Numbered from the stretch's first letter, positions 29,758 through 40,036 are shown. The stretch: 64,000 nt of DNA from Secundilactobacillus malefermentans DSM 5705 = KCTC 3548 (GCF_001436395.1 NZ_AZGJ01000003.1:1-64000), one strand, 5' to 3'. Notes: generated by a model from the letters alone, not told the origin. A program made the numbers and translations.

Positions 29758-32268
29758 TTGGCTGATGAAGAATTACCAAGCCGGCGGATAGAGGACGTTG
29801 ATTTATCCAAAACAATGAGAACGTCATTTTTGGATTACGCAATGAGTGTTATCGTTGCGCGTGCCCTGCCGGATGTCCGAGATGGATTGAAACCCGTTCA
29901 CCGACGGATTTTGTACGATATGAACGAACTGGGTGTGACACCTGATAAACCCTACAAAAAGTCTGCCAGAGTTGTTGGTGACGTTTTAGGTAAGTATCAT
30001 CCCCATGGAGATACTGCCGTTTACGAGTCAATGGTTCGAATGGCGCAGGACTTTAGTTATCGGTATATGCTTGTTGATGGTCACGGAAACTTTGGTTCTG
30101 TCGATGGTGACGGTGCTGCGGCGATGCGTTATACCGAAACGCGTTTAAGCAAAATCGCGATGGAAATGTTGCGCGATATCAACAAAGATACAATCGATTA
30201 CCAAGATAACTACGATGGAACTGAACGCGAACCTTCTGTGCTTCCTGCTCGTTTCCCTAACTTATTAGTGAACGGTGCGTCAGGAATTGCGGTTGGGATG
30301 GCAACAAACATTCCCCCTCATAACTTATCAGAGGTTATCAGCGCGATTCATATTTTGATGGATAATCCTGATGCAACAACTGCCGATTTGATGGAGGCTG
30401 TTCCAGGGCCTGATTTCCCAACTGGTGGCGTTGTCATGGGAAAATCTGGGATTCGGAAAGCTTATGAAACTGGTCGTGGATCAATTATCGTCCGTGCTAA
30501 GGTCGAAATTGAAGAGCAAAAGAACGGCAAACAGCGGATTATTGCAACTGAAATTCCATACATGGTCAACAAGGCCAAGCTAATTGAGCGAATTGCTGAG
30601 TTAGCTCGTGAGAAGCGAATTGAGGGCATTACTGATATAAACGATGAATCTGATCGTGAAGGAATGCGGATTGTCATTGATGTTCGTCGTGATGCAAGTG
30701 CTGAAGTTATTTTGAATAACCTATACAAAATGACCATGATGCAAACATCCTTTAGCTTCAACATGTTGGCAATTGTTAAAGGTGCCCCAAAGATTCTCAG
30801 TTTGAAGGAAATTCTTGTTTACTATCTTGAACATCAAGTTGAAGTTATTAAGCGACGGACTGCTTTTGAATTGAAGAAGGCTGAGGCTAGAGCACATATC
30901 CTTGAAGGATTGAAGATTGCGCTAGACCATATTGATGCCATTATTAGCATCATCCGTAATTCTCAAACTGGTGAAGTTGCCAAGGATCGGTTAATGAACG
31001 AGTACAAGTTAACTGATAAGCAGGCTCAAGCAATCTTGGACATGCGTCTTGTTCGATTAACTGGTTTGGAACGGGATAAGGTTGAAAAAGAATATAACGG
31101 TTTGATATCAGACATTGCTGGTTATAAAGAAATTTTGGCTAGTCGTGATCGGGTTAACGAAATCATTTATCAAGAATTACTAGATGTTCAATCCAAATTT
31201 GGTGACAAACGTCGGACAGAATTGATGGTTGGCGAAGTCTTGAGTCTTGAAGATGAAGATCTAATCGCTGAGGAAGACGTAATTATCACGTTGACCCATA
31301 CCGGGTACATCAAACGCCTACCAACTTCAGAGTTTAAAGCGCAGAACCGTGGTGGCCGTGGGGTTCAAGGAATGGGCGTGCATAACGATGACTTTATCGA
31401 GCACCTTGTTTCTGCCTCAACCCATGACGTTCTGTTATTCTTCACGAATGCTGGAAAAGTTTACCGAATGAAGGGTTACGAAATTCCTGAATACGGTCGT
31501 TCCGCAAAGGGAATTCCAGTGATTAACCTGCTGGGTATTAATACTGGTGAGCAAGTGCAAGCCGTGATTAATATTTCTGGCGGCGGGGATGAACAGCGCT
31601 ATCTGTTCTTCACAACCGTTCACGGAACTGTTAAACGGACGCCAGTTGACGAATTCACCAATATTCGGAGTAATGGACTAAAGGCAATCACCCTTAAAGA
31701 AAATGATGAGCTGATGAACATCGCCATCATTACCGATAGCGATAACATGATTATCGGAACTCATTTGGGATATGCCGTTAGCTTCAAGTCTGGTGATGTG
31801 CGTTCAATGGGACGTTCAGCTGCCGGAGTACGAGGAATTCGTCTGCGTGATGACGATTACGTTATCGGTGCTGATATTCTTCAACCAGATAGTAAAGTGT
31901 TTGTCATTTCCGAAAAAGGATTTGGTAAACAAACCCCTGCAAATGCCTACCCAATTAAGGGTCGTGGCGGTAAGGGAATCAAGACCGTTAACGTTTCCGA
32001 AAAGAACGGACCGTTGACAGGACTTGCAACTGTCTCAGGTGATGAAGATATTATGCTTGTGACGAATAAAGGCGTCATGATTCGATTCGGTGTCGAGAAG
32101 GTTTCGGAGACGGGACGAGCAACACTCGGAGTTCACTTGATTCGAATTGATGAGGATACAAAGGTTGCAACGATGGCTGTCGTTGAAAAAGAAGCGCCAG
32201 CTGATGAACAACCAACCGATGAAGATGAGACAGCGGAGACGCCAAAATCAGATTCAGAAGACGAATAA
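29758..32268 (+). CDS. gyrA: DNA gyrase subunit A
   Basis: DNA-cleaving subunit of gyrase, 836 residues. The catalytic tyrosine is residue 125 in [11 protein letters not shown], the gyrase box is [10 protein letters not shown] near residue 520, and the C-terminal beta-pinwheel repeats and an acidic tail follow. In the quinolone region the sequence is [10 protein letters not shown], with threonine at the position of Escherichia coli Ser83. Translation starts at TTG 29758 behind TGGAGG. A clear terminator ends the operon. Confidence 0.97.
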   Translation: MADEELPSRRIEDVDLSKTMRTSFLDYAMSVIVARALPDVRDGLKPVHRRILYDMNELGVTPDKPYKKSARVVGDVLGKYHPHGDTAVYESMVRMAQDFSYRYMLVDGHGNFGSVDGDGAAAMRYTETRLSKIAMEMLRDINKDTIDYQDNYDGTEREPSVLPARFPNLLVNGASGIAVGMATNIPPHNLSEVISAIHILMDNPDATTADLMEAVPGPDFPTGGVVMGKSGIRKAYETGRGSIIVRAKVEIEEQKNGKQRIIATEIPYMVNKAKLIERIAELAREKRIEGITDINDESDREGMRIVIDVRRDASAEVILNNLYKMTMMQTSFSFNMLAIVKGAPKILSLKEILVYYLEHQVEVIKRRTAFELKKAEARAHILEGLKIALDHIDAIISIIRNSQTGEVAKDRLMNEYKLTDKQAQAILDMRLVRLTGLERDKVEKEYNGLISDIAGYKEILASRDRVNEIIYQELLDVQSKFGDKRRTELMVGEVLSLEDEDLIAEEDVIITLTHTGYIKRLPTSEFKAQNRGGRGVQGMGVHNDDFIEHLVSASTHDVLLFFTNAGKVYRMKGYEIPEYGRSAKGIPVINLLGINTGEQVQAVINISGGGDEQRYLFFTTVHGTVKRTPVDEFTNIRSNGLKAITLKENDELMNIAIITDSDNMIIGTHLGYAVSFKSGDVRSMGRSAAGVRGIRLRDDDYVIGADILQPDSKVFVISEKGFGKQTPANAYPIKGRGGKGIKTVNVSEKNGPLTGLATVSGDEDIMLVTNKGVMIRFGVEKVSETGRATLGVHLIRIDEDTKVATMAVVEKEAPADEQPTDEDETAETPKSDSEDE

Positions 32269-32272
32269 TTTC

Positions 32273-32310
32273 AAAAAAAGATTAGAACGAAAAATGTTCT
32301 AATCTTTTTT
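32273..32310. terminator. terminator downstream of gyrA
   Basis: 15-bp stem GATTAGAAC/GTTCTAATC extended by A/T runs, 7-base loop, ends in TTTTTT. Confidence 0.9.
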
Positions 32311-32379
32311 AATACAGTCAGCTAGTCAATTTCGTAATTAAGGGAGTAACGCAAATAACATCTCTTGCAACGTCCCGTA

Positions 32380-32408
32380 TTGCACTTTGATTTTTATCAT
32401 GATATACT
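32380..32408 (+). promoter_or_regulatory. predicted promoter of rpsF-ssb-rpsR
   Basis: TTGCAC (32380-32385), 17-base spacer, TATACT (32403-32408). Start point at about 32415. Confidence 0.7.
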
Positions 32409-32414
32409 ATTTAT

Positions 32415-32504
32415 CTGTGAGTGCCGTCAATTTGACGGTAACTCTCCTTACTCATCTAAATCTCAAGAGGATGGGTCTGAAGTCCATAAGGAGGTGTAAT
32501 TTTC
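32415..32504 (+). promoter_or_regulatory. structured leader of rpsF (candidate S6:S18 autoregulatory element)
   Basis: Ninety-base leader with a CCGTCA/TGACGG hairpin (32424-32438) and an ACTCATC/GATGGGT pairing (32449-32478) before the GGAGGTG ribosome binding site. A conserved leader at this place binds the S6:S18 complex in many Firmicutes; I cannot confirm the match without a covariance model. Confidence 0.45.
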
Positions 32505-32801
32505 ATGGAAACTACTAAATATGAAATTACCTACATCATTCGTCCTGACCTTGATGACGCTGCTAAGACTGCCTTAGTAGAACGTTTCGACAAGATCTTG
32601 ACTGACAACGATGCTAGCGTAATTGATTCAAAAGATTGGCAAAAGCGTCGTCTTGCTTATGAAATTGGTGGCTATAACGAAGGTGTTTACCATATCGTTA
32701 ACTTAACAACTGCTAATGCAGAAGCATTGAACGAATTTGACCGTCTTTCAAAGATCAATGATGATATTCTTCGTCACATGATCGTTAAGCGCGAAGCTTA
32801 A
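32505..32801 (+). CDS. rpsF: 30S ribosomal protein S6
   Basis: A 98-residue ribosomal protein of the 30S platform that pairs with S18. The sequence [18 protein letters not shown] and the [25 protein letters not shown] core are typical; length is normal. First gene of rpsF-ssb-rpsR, with a strong AGGAGGTG site. Confidence 0.97.
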   Translation: METTKYEITYIIRPDLDDAAKTALVERFDKILTDNDASVIDSKDWQKRRLAYEIGGYNEGVYHIVNLTTANAEALNEFDRLSKINDDILRHMIVKREA

Positions 32802-32849
32802 TTTACCGATAATTCAATTATCAATAATTAATGAGGGGAGCAAACAGTT

Positions 32850-33398
32850 ATGATCAACCGAGCAGTACTTACGGGACGCTTGACAAGAGATGTTGATTTA
32901 CGTTACACACCAAGTGGTGCAGCAGTAGGAAACTTTACGTTGGCTGTTGATCGGCAATTTACCAATCAAAGCAACGAACGTGAAGCGGACTTTATCAACT
33001 GTGTTATTTGGAGAAAGTCTGCTGAGAACTTCACCAACTTCACCCACAAAGGGTCGTTAGTTGGTATTGAAGGTCGCATTCAGACTCGAAATTACGAAAA
33101 TCAACAAGGTACAAGAGTTTACGTGACTGAGGTTGTTGTTGAAAACTTTGCACTATTAGAGCCACGTTCGGCTTCAAATAATGCGGGTGGTAACAACAAT
33201 TTCAGTGCTCCTAGTGATAATAATGCTCCTCAAGGAGATACCAATCCATTTGGCACGCCTAATCAAGGTGGGTCAGCACCTGCTGCTGGTAACAATACCA
33301 ACAACAGTGCCCCATCAGCTGATAACAGCAACCAAAATGATCCATTTGCAAATAATGGACAATCAATTGATATCTCTGATGATGATTTACCATTCTAA
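32850..33398 (+). CDS. ssb: single-stranded DNA-binding protein
   Basis: Tetrameric SSB, 182 residues: an OB-fold from 1 to about 108 ([23 protein letters not shown]), a flexible asparagine/serine/glycine-rich linker (115-172), and the acidic tip DDDLPF that recruits partner proteins. It lies between rpsF and rpsR as in most Firmicutes. Confidence 0.97.
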   Translation: MINRAVLTGRLTRDVDLRYTPSGAAVGNFTLAVDRQFTNQSNEREADFINCVIWRKSAENFTNFTHKGSLVGIEGRIQTRNYENQQGTRVYVTEVVVENFALLEPRSASNNAGGNNNFSAPSDNNAPQGDTNPFGTPNQGGSAPAAGNNTNNSAPSADNSNQNDPFANNGQSIDISDDDLPF

Positions 33399-33438
33399 GA
33401 TCAAGATTTGATCTTGGTTAATCAAGGAGGGAAAACAC

Positions 33439-33678
33439 ATGGCTCAACAAAGAAGAGGTGGCCGTCGTCGCCGTAAGGTTGACTTCATCGCCGCAAATCA
33501 TATCGAATACATCGATTACAAAGATACTAACTTACTAGAACGTTTCGTTTCAGAACGAGGCAAGATTTTACCACGTCGTGTTACTGGTACTAGTGCCAAG
33601 AACCAACGTCGTTTAACGATTGCTATCAAGCGTTCAAGAATCATGGGCTTAATGCCTTTCGTTTCAGAAGAAGGCTAG
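33439..33678 (+). CDS. rpsR: 30S ribosomal protein S18
   Basis: A 79-residue basic protein of the 30S subunit and partner of S6, with the signature [35 protein letters not shown]. No zinc-binding cysteines are present, so it is the zinc-independent form. A good AAGGAGG site precedes it and a strong terminator follows. Confidence 0.97.
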   Translation: MAQQRRGGRRRRKVDFIAANHIEYIDYKDTNLLERFVSERGKILPRRVTGTSAKNQRRLTIAIKRSRIMGLMPFVSEEG

Positions 33679-33687
33679 TCAATATTA

Positions 33688-33722
33688 AGAGGTTAAAGCT
33701 GAAAAGCTTTAACCTCTTTTTT
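33688..33722 (+). terminator. terminator downstream of rpsR
   Basis: Perfect 13-bp stem (33688-33700 with 33705-33717), GAAA loop, T-run. Confidence 0.92.
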
Positions 33723-33810
33723 GGCCTTTAGAGGGACTTCTCCGCTTGCTTTTTTGAACGGTGTGAATGTGCTAAAATAAAGCTACCATTGAAACATAAG
33801 AGGAGTAAAT

Positions 33811-35835
33811 ATGAAAAGAATATTTTCTTGGGATAATTTACCAGAGTTCTTACGGAATGAACGATTACGAGGAATTACCATTTTCATTGGCGTCTTGTCG
33901 CTGGTGGGTCTTTGGCTCGCCTTTATTTACAGTTGGATTTTAGGGGTTATCGGTGTGTTCGCCGTCTTATTGGGGTTAATATTCTCCTTTAACACAATGA
34001 GTGAAATTGGAAAAGATACCAATCGTTATATATCAGATTTATCTTATCGAATTAAACATGGTGAACAAGAAGCATTGATTGAAATGCCCGTTGGAATCGT
34101 TATTTTCAGCAAAAACGATGAAATCGAGTGGGTAAATCCCTACTTACAAAATTACTTTGGTGATCAAATCGTGCTGGGTAAAAAAATTGAGGACGTGGAT
34201 GAGTCACTGGCAAAATTAATTAGTGACCATGCCGAAGATGGCGAAAACTCTACTGTTTCGTGGGGAGACTATAAGATTTCTCTAGTGGTTCAACGAGAAT
34301 TGGGCGTTGCCTACATCATGGACATTACCCACTATGAAAACATTGCACAGCTCTATAACGATGAAAAGTTAGCGCTAGGACAGATTTTTTTGGATAACTA
34401 TGATGAAATCACTCAGTCAATGACTGACCAAGAAATTTCAAATTTACGTAACTATGTAACCAATGAATTATCGCGGTGGGCACAAGACTTTGGGATGTAC
34501 ATCAAGCAACTTGATGATGATCATTTCTTCTTGTTGACCTATTCGAAGACGCTAAAGGCAATTGAAGAGGACAAGTTTAAGATTCTGGACATTATTCGGG
34601 AAAGCACGTCTAAACAAAACTTCCCGTTGACCTTAAGTATTGGGATTGCCTATGATGATTTAAATCTAAATCGATTGGCTGACCAGGCACAAAGTAACCT
34701 TGATTTGGCACTTGGTCGAGGTGGTGACCAGGTGGTTGTTAAGCCTCAGGATGAAGAAGCCCGCTTTTATGGCGGAAAGACGAACCCAATGGAGAAGCGG
34801 ACGCGGGTTCGTGCGCGGATGATTTCGCAAGCACTGCAAGAGCTCATGAATGAGTCTGATCAAGTTTTTGTTCAGGGACATTTGCACCCAGACATGGATT
34901 CCGTTGGGGCCTGTCTAGGGATTAGGCGAATTGCCAAAATGAATAACAAGGATTGCTGGATTGTTCTTGATCAAGAAAACGTCCATTCTGATATTAAACG
35001 GTTGCTGGAAGCCTTGAAAGAATATCCTGAAATTACTGATTCAATCATCACACCAGAAGAGGCCGTAGAAAAGGCGACTAAGCAAAGTCTGCTGATCATG
35101 GTGGATCATTCCAAGACATCCCTTTCAATCGCACCAGAGCTCTATAATAAGCTAGAAAACCGGGTGATGATCATTGACCATCATCGTCGAGGAGAACAAT
35201 TCCCCGAGAATCCAATTTTGGTTTATATCGAACCTTATGCGTCATCAACTTGTGAACTGATTACTGAAATGTTTGAGTACCAGTCTCAAGAAGAAGAACC
35301 AATTAACAAAATTGAAGCAACTGCCATGTTGACTGGGATCTTTATTGATACTAAATCCTTCTCACTACGAACAGGAACCCGAACCTTTGACGCAGCGAGT
35401 TACTTGAGGTCTGCGGGAGCAGATTCCGTTCAAATGCAAGAACTGATGAAGGAAAACGTGGACAGTTACCTACAACGGAATCATTTGATTGAAATGGTTG
35501 AATTTATCGATAAAGATAAAGCAATTATTGCGGGTGAAGAGGATCAAATTTATGATTCAGTGACCGCTGATCAGGCCGCAGACAGCCTCCTATCAATGAC
35601 GGGTGTCGATGCCTCGTTTGTCATCACAAAGCGTGACGACGGTCGAGTGGGCGTTTCAGCCCGAAGTCTTGGTGACTACAACGTTCAATTGATTATGGAA
35701 AAAATGGGTGGTGGTGGTCACCTGTCCAGTGGGGCAACCCAAATTGAAGATAAAACGGTTGCTGAAGTTAAACAGGGATTAATCGATATTTTAACTGAGG
35801 ATGACGAAACCGAAACTGATTCCGATGCTGAATAA
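33811..35835 (+). CDS. gdpP: cyclic-di-AMP phosphodiesterase GdpP
   Basis: Membrane-bound enzyme that cleaves c-di-AMP and so adjusts cell-wall and osmotic homeostasis. The 674-residue protein has two N-terminal transmembrane helices (about 18-55), a PAS-like domain (85-150), a degenerate GGDEF domain (to about 305), and a DHH-DHHA1 module with HPDMDSVGA, MVDHSKTS and IIDHHRRGE metal-binding motifs and GGGGHLSSGAT near the C-terminus. Followed closely by rplI and dnaB, the conserved order. Confidence 0.95.
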   Translation: MKRIFSWDNLPEFLRNERLRGITIFIGVLSLVGLWLAFIYSWILGVIGVFAVLLGLIFSFNTMSEIGKDTNRYISDLSYRIKHGEQEALIEMPVGIVIFSKNDEIEWVNPYLQNYFGDQIVLGKKIEDVDESLAKLISDHAEDGENSTVSWGDYKISLVVQRELGVAYIMDITHYENIAQLYNDEKLALGQIFLDNYDEITQSMTDQEISNLRNYVTNELSRWAQDFGMYIKQLDDDHFFLLTYSKTLKAIEEDKFKILDIIRESTSKQNFPLTLSIGIAYDDLNLNRLADQAQSNLDLALGRGGDQVVVKPQDEEARFYGGKTNPMEKRTRVRARMISQALQELMNESDQVFVQGHLHPDMDSVGACLGIRRIAKMNNKDCWIVLDQENVHSDIKRLLEALKEYPEITDSIITPEEAVEKATKQSLLIMVDHSKTSLSIAPELYNKLENRVMIIDHHRRGEQFPENPILVYIEPYASSTCELITEMFEYQSQEEEPINKIEATAMLTGIFIDTKSFSLRTGTRTFDAASYLRSAGADSVQMQELMKENVDSYLQRNHLIEMVEFIDKDKAIIAGEEDQIYDSVTADQAADSLLSMTGVDASFVITKRDDGRVGVSARSLGDYNVQLIMEKMGGGGHLSSGATQIEDKTVAEVKQGLIDILTEDDETETDSDAE

Positions 35836-35924
35836 TTTTAGTGTCACAACGTTCAATTATATGATAAAGTTTTAAACAGAGCCGAGAACGGTCGGCGTAG
35901 ATGATTAAGAAGGAGTGGATCACT

Positions 35925-36377
35925 GTGAAAGTAATCTTTCTACAGGATGTTCGTGGCAAAGGAAAACGCGGCGAAATTAAGGATGTTCCGGATGGGTACG
36001 CCCAAAACTTTTTAATTAAAAATGGTAAGGCGAAATCCGCTACTAAATCCGCAATGAGTCAACTTGAAGGTCAACAAAAGGCCGAAGTTAAGCACGAAGA
36101 AGAGCAGCTTGAGGAAGCTAAAGAGCTACAAAAACGGCTTGAAAGTGATAAGACGGTTGTTGAGCTAAAAGCAAAGGCCGGAACTGATGGCCGATTGTTT
36201 GGCTCAATTCCTAGTAAGCAAATTGCGCAGGCACTCAACCAACAATTTGGCTTAAAGCTAGACAAGCGCAAGATTGAATTAAACGAACCAATTCGCGCAA
36301 TGGGATATACGAATGTACCAGTTAAGCTTCACCAAAATGTGACCGCAAAAATTCGGGTACACGTTTCTGAAAAATAA
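35925..36377 (+). CDS. rplI: 50S ribosomal protein L9
   Basis: A 150-residue protein with an N-terminal domain that binds 23S rRNA ([30 protein letters not shown]), a long charged connecting helix ([21 protein letters not shown]) and a C-terminal domain ending IRVHVSEK. The GTG at 35925 with AAGGAG upstream is preferred over ATG 35901, which lies before the ribosome binding site. Confidence 0.96.
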   Translation: MKVIFLQDVRGKGKRGEIKDVPDGYAQNFLIKNGKAKSATKSAMSQLEGQQKAEVKHEEEQLEEAKELQKRLESDKTVVELKAKAGTDGRLFGSIPSKQIAQALNQQFGLKLDKRKIELNEPIRAMGYTNVPVKLHQNVTAKIRVHVSEK

Positions 36378-36395
36378 GCTGGTCCTTTGATGAAG

Positions 36396-36430
36396 AATCT
36401 CAAAATCAATCGCTGGTTTTGAGATTTTTG
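36396..36430 (+). terminator. weak terminator between rplI and dnaB
   Basis: 10-bp AATCTCAAAA/TTTTGAGATT stem, 11-base loop, short T-run. Probably partial. Confidence 0.5.
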
Positions 36431-36454
36431 TCGTTTAGATTTAGGAGAACAAGA

Positions 36455-37834
36455 ATGAATAACGAGATTATTAATGATCAAACCCCACCACAAAATATAG
36501 AAGCAGAAAAAGCCGTTTTAGGTGCTATTTTTCTAAGCACAGATGCGCTAGTGGATTCGATGGAATACCTCCAACCGGATGATTTTTACCGCCGTGCTCA
36601 TCAGCTTATTTTTGCTGTCATGGTTGATCTAAATGATCGGGATGAGGCAATTGATGCGGTGACTGTCAGCGACGAGCTAACCACCCGTAATCAGCTGGAG
36701 GACATCGGTGGCGTGAACTACATCGCCGAACTGGCATCTTCAGTTCCAACGGCAGCTAACGCTATTTACTACGCAAAAATCGTCTCTCAGCAGGCAATTC
36801 TCCGCCGGTTAATTAAAACAGCAACCGACATTGTGACGCAAAGTTACTCGCAAGATGAATCTGTCGATGACCTGCTAGCGCAGGCTGAACAAAGCATCAT
36901 GAACGTGGCTGAGGATCGAAATTCCTCTGGTTTTAAGCCAATCAAGGATGTTTTGACGAGCACCTTTGAAGAAATCGATAAACTTGCCCAACAAAAAGAC
37001 ACGGTTACCGGTCTTTCAACGGGTTATCGTGATTTAGATAAGATTACAACTGGGCTTCATGAAGATGAATTAATGATTTTAGCGGCGCGTCCAGCCGTTG
37101 GTAAAACTGCATTTGCGTTAAATATTGCCCAAAATGTGGGAACAAAAACTGACAAAACAGTGGCCATTTTTAGTTTGGAAATGAGTGCTGAATCACTGGT
37201 TAACCGGATGCTTTGTGCTGAAGGCAGTATTGATGCCAACCATTTAAGAACGGGTCAGCTAACTGAAGAAGAATGGCAAAATTTGGTGGTTGCGATGGGA
37301 AGCCTTTCCAAAGCAAACATTTACATCGATGATACGGCCGGCATCAAAATGTCCGAAATTCGGGCAAAATGTCGCCGATTGGAAAAGGATCGAAATGGTG
37401 AACTTGGACTAATCGTCATTGATTACCTCCAACTAGTTGAAAGTACGGGTGCTGAAAACCGGCAACAAGAAGTTTCCGCTATTTCACGGCAATTAAAGAA
37501 ATTAGCCAAAGAACTTCACGTTCCAGTTATCGCGCTTTCCCAATTGTCACGTGGGGTTGAGCAGCGTCAGGACAAACGACCAGTGCTTTCTGATATTCGG
37601 GAATCTGGTTCAATTGAACAAGATGCCGACATCGTTTCATTTTTATATCGGGATGATTATTATGATCGTGACGATGATGATGACGACGGTGGTGACGAGG
37701 TGCAGGACGTTGGACCGGTTGAAGTTATTATTGAGAAAAACCGTTCGGGTCCACGAGGAACAGTTAAGTTACTCTTCGTGAAGTCGTACAACAAGTTCTC
37801 ATCGATTTCAAACGTCCCTGATCAACGAGGTTAA
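36455..37834 (+). CDS. dnaB: replicative DNA helicase DnaB
   Basis: Hexameric fork helicase (called DnaC in Bacillus), 459 residues. It has the N-terminal DnaB_N domain (PQNIEAEKAVLGAIFLS), a linker, and the RecA-like domain with Walker A ARPAVGKTAFALNIA, Walker B LIVIDYLQLV and the arginine-finger region. No intein is present. The acidic DRDDDDDDGGDE loop near residue 425 is a variable insert. ATG 36455 follows AGGAG; the longer frame to 36419 lies in the terminator. Confidence 0.96.
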   Translation: MNNEIINDQTPPQNIEAEKAVLGAIFLSTDALVDSMEYLQPDDFYRRAHQLIFAVMVDLNDRDEAIDAVTVSDELTTRNQLEDIGGVNYIAELASSVPTAANAIYYAKIVSQQAILRRLIKTATDIVTQSYSQDESVDDLLAQAEQSIMNVAEDRNSSGFKPIKDVLTSTFEEIDKLAQQKDTVTGLSTGYRDLDKITTGLHEDELMILAARPAVGKTAFALNIAQNVGTKTDKTVAIFSLEMSAESLVNRMLCAEGSIDANHLRTGQLTEEEWQNLVVAMGSLSKANIYIDDTAGIKMSEIRAKCRRLEKDRNGELGLIVIDYLQLVESTGAENRQQEVSAISRQLKKLAKELHVPVIALSQLSRGVEQRQDKRPVLSDIRESGSIEQDADIVSFLYRDDYYDRDDDDDDGGDEVQDVGPVEVIIEKNRSGPRGTVKLLFVKSYNKFSSISNVPDQRG

Positions 37835-37840
37835 GGTTAA

Positions 37841-37880
37841 AGGCTGGGCAAAGCATTGCGCTTTGCGACCAGCCTTTTTT
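37841..37880 (+). terminator. terminator downstream of dnaB
   Basis: Two-part 14-bp stem (AGGCTGG-GCAAAGC with GCTTTGC-CCAGCCT), loop ATTGC, T-run. A second imperfect hairpin lies at about 37895-37926. Confidence 0.85.
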
Positions 37881-37976
37881 TACCGAATTAAACAAAAAAA
37901 CAGGCCAGCCTCTCGGGCTAACCTGTTGATTTTATATATGATTCAATTCTATATATTCCAAGGGGAGGAGGAGTAC

Positions 37977-38075
37977 ATGAAAAGAAGTGTTTGGGGGAAG
38001 GTTAGAAACTTATTTCTAACTTATGAACATAGTATAATCAAAAAGTTTGAAGAAAATGTGACAAATAAACCATGA
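37977..38075 (+). CDS. small basic peptide, 32 residues, unknown
   Basis: ATG 37977 follows an excellent AGGGGAGGAGG site, and TTGATT/TATATT boxes 18 bases apart lie about 15 bases before that, so the ORF has the marks of a real small gene. The product has an N-terminal MKRSVWGKVRNLF and ends ENVTNKP; it is lysine/arginine-rich, could form an amphipathic helix and has no cysteine or clear signal peptide. I recognise no family. It is followed 46 bases later by an MFS transporter on the same strand. Confidence 0.5.
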   Translation: MKRSVWGKVRNLFLTYEHSIIKKFEENVTNKP

Positions 38076-38121
38076 CTTATTAAAGGTTTAATTAAGGAAA
38101 ACAAAAGATGGAGGTGATTTT

Positions 38122-39294
38122 GTGCATGAATCACGCTTAAAGTGGCTACTAACGGGCGCCATGCTCAATAGTATTGGAACGAGTTTCATCTGGCCGTTAA
38201 CGACCATTTACATGCATAATGCGCTTGGCAAATCACTGACAGAGGTTGGTGTCATTCTCTTAATGTATTCGATTGCGAACGTGATTGGCAGTTATATTAG
38301 TGGCCGCTTGTTTGATCAACTGAATCCCCAACTTCTGACGCTACTTGGAGTGGGCGTTTCAGGTTTGGCAATGGCAACGCTAATCTTCCTCCATGGTTGG
38401 CCGGCGTATCCGATTGGGCTTGTCGCAATTGGATTCGGGACGGGATGGATCATCACCCAGGTCAACTCTTTGGGAACCACGATCCATTCAAAAGATGGCC
38501 GCTACGTCTTCAACATGCTCTATTTTATGCAAAATTTGGGGGTCGTTTTTGGAACGTCACTGGTTGGCTTCGTATACGATATCAGTATGTCGCTGCTATT
38601 TGTGATTACAACGGTGCTGTACGTCCTATTGTTTATCGTGGTGGCCGTTTACTATAAGGTGCCAGCCCTTGCCAAACGCCGTAAGCCAGACGGCGCCAAA
38701 CAGCTCGTTCGACTTCCAAAGGCAAATAACTGGGTGATTTATACCTTCTTTTTCACCTTAGTCATCATTTGGATTATGTACGAACAATGGGTATCCAACT
38801 TGTCCGTCTATATGACCGGAATGGGAATTCCGATGCGAAATTATAGTCTATTATGGACTTTAAACGCAGGATTAATTGTAATTTTCCAACTCATTCTTAA
38901 TCGGTTGGCGCACTACATGAAAAATATCTACATTCAAGTGTATGCGGGAATTTTCTTTGTTGCGATTTCGTTTGTGACGCTGATGTTTGCCCATGATTAT
39001 ATGCACTTTATATTGGCGATGGTGATTCTAACGATGGGGGAAGCAACGGCGTTTCCAGCCATGCCAGCAATTATTAACGAATTGACACCAGTGGCGGTTA
39101 AAGGTAAGTATCAAGGCTTACTCAACTCCTGGGCCTCATTTGGTAAGGCGATTGGTCCCTTGTTTGGTGGACTAGTCATTGAGGGATTGAGTTACTCATG
39201 GCTGTTTCTGATTGCGGCAATTGCCAATTTTGGCCTATTAATTTTAAATTTGATTATCGTCCATTTAAAAAGAAATGAAACGGAAGTCTATTAG
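38122..39294 (+). CDS. MFS transporter (multidrug-type)
   Basis: Membrane transporter of 390 residues with twelve predicted helices; MFS motif A-like ISGRLFDQLNPQ lies between helices 2 and 3. It starts at GTG 38122 right after GGAGGTGA. It resembles the MDR subgroup found in lactobacilli, but no substrate can be assigned. Flanked by two small genes (37977 and 39357) on the same strand; the upstream peptide might be its cargo or leader, which is speculation. Confidence 0.85.
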   Translation: MHESRLKWLLTGAMLNSIGTSFIWPLTTIYMHNALGKSLTEVGVILLMYSIANVIGSYISGRLFDQLNPQLLTLLGVGVSGLAMATLIFLHGWPAYPIGLVAIGFGTGWIITQVNSLGTTIHSKDGRYVFNMLYFMQNLGVVFGTSLVGFVYDISMSLLFVITTVLYVLLFIVVAVYYKVPALAKRRKPDGAKQLVRLPKANNWVIYTFFFTLVIIWIMYEQWVSNLSVYMTGMGIPMRNYSLLWTLNAGLIVIFQLILNRLAHYMKNIYIQVYAGIFFVAISFVTLMFAHDYMHFILAMVILTMGEATAFPAMPAIINELTPVAVKGKYQGLLNSWASFGKAIGPLFGGLVIEGLSYSWLFLIAAIANFGLLILNLIIVHLKRNETEVY

Positions 39295-39356
39295 TGTTAA
39301 TTTTGAAACACAGCGGTGCTATACTTGTTTTAGCATCTTGATTGGAGTAGAGGAGT

Positions 39357-39626
39357 ATGAAACGAATTTTTCGGGGAATCGTGGGGATTGCCGCTGGAAT
39401 TATTATCGGTAGCTCTTTCTTTGTAATGACCAGTTCTAAGCAAAATCAGTTTGAAATTTCGACAAATTATGTGACACCGGATGCCAGCCAAACAACGTTG
39501 GTTGCCACTGAGGGCCATTCAGTTGCCGTGCAAAATGAGGGCACAACGACCCACAAGGTAACAACGAAAGTCCGAGTCCAAAAAATTAATCAGCCAAAGC
39601 ACCACATTCCATTTTCACGACAGTAA
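39357..39626 (+). CDS. small exported or membrane-anchored protein, unknown
   Basis: An 89-residue protein with a basic start and one hydrophobic segment (residues 7-25, GIVGIAAGIIIGSSFFVMT), followed by a threonine/glutamine-rich extracellular tail with no cysteine and a basic end. The segment could be an uncleaved anchor. GAGGAG lies just before the ATG. No family recognised. It stands between the MFS gene and the T-box leader and may have its own promoter. Confidence 0.6.
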   Translation: MKRIFRGIVGIAAGIIIGSSFFVMTSSKQNQFEISTNYVTPDASQTTLVATEGHSVAVQNEGTTTHKVTTKVRVQKINQPKHHIPFSRQ

Positions 39627-39730
39627 AAGATCAAAATTCATTTTTTGTATAAAGTGTCGATAAGCCTGCTAACTCATTGAATTTTAATAATGTATAAATG
39701 GGTTGATTAAATGAATATTATAATTAATTG

Positions 39731-39759
39731 TTGACAGTTTTATGCAAAAGAGGTAACTT
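39731..39759 (+). promoter_or_regulatory. predicted promoter of the T-box/oppA unit
   Basis: Perfect TTGACA (39731-39736), 17-base spacer, TAACTT (39754-39759). Confidence 0.7.
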
Positions 39760-39765
39760 TATCAG

Positions 39766-40036
39766 CATAGATTTTCATAATAATGAATAACGATGAAGAG
39801 AAAAGTAATCAAGTCAAACACGCTCAGCAAGTTTAGGTTAATGGAAGCTAAACCGGTTTGAAATGGTGAAACGAGTCTCGAAGTTGTACTAAGAAGATTA
39901 GTGCTGATTGGTGCCCATTACCGCACCGGAGTTTGAATACGAACTCCCAGAGGAAAGTCGTGTGAGCGGCTTTCAAATAAAAGGTGGTAAAGCGACAGTC
40001 GCCCTTGGTTCTTAATGGACCAGGGGCGACTTTTTT
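39766..40036 (+). promoter_or_regulatory. T-box riboswitch upstream of a peptide-binding protein
   Basis: Stem I begins around 39787 with GAAGAGAAAAGTA (AGTA motif), a distal GTTTAG/CTAAAC hairpin, and a returning strand with GAAACGAG, where the specifier is probably CGA (Arg) or ACG (Thr). The T-box core AAGGTGGTAAAGCGAC is at 39981-39996: its TGGT pairs with the tRNA ACCA end. The terminator follows at 39998-40036 (12-bp stem, six T). Uncharged tRNA would favour antitermination and expression of the downstream transporter. Confidence 0.88.
39998..40036 (+). terminator. conditional terminator of the T-box
   Basis: GTCGCCCTTGGT pairs with ACCAGGGGCGAC, followed by TTTTTT; mutually exclusive with the antiterminator that includes the TGGT bulge. 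Confidence 0.85.
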
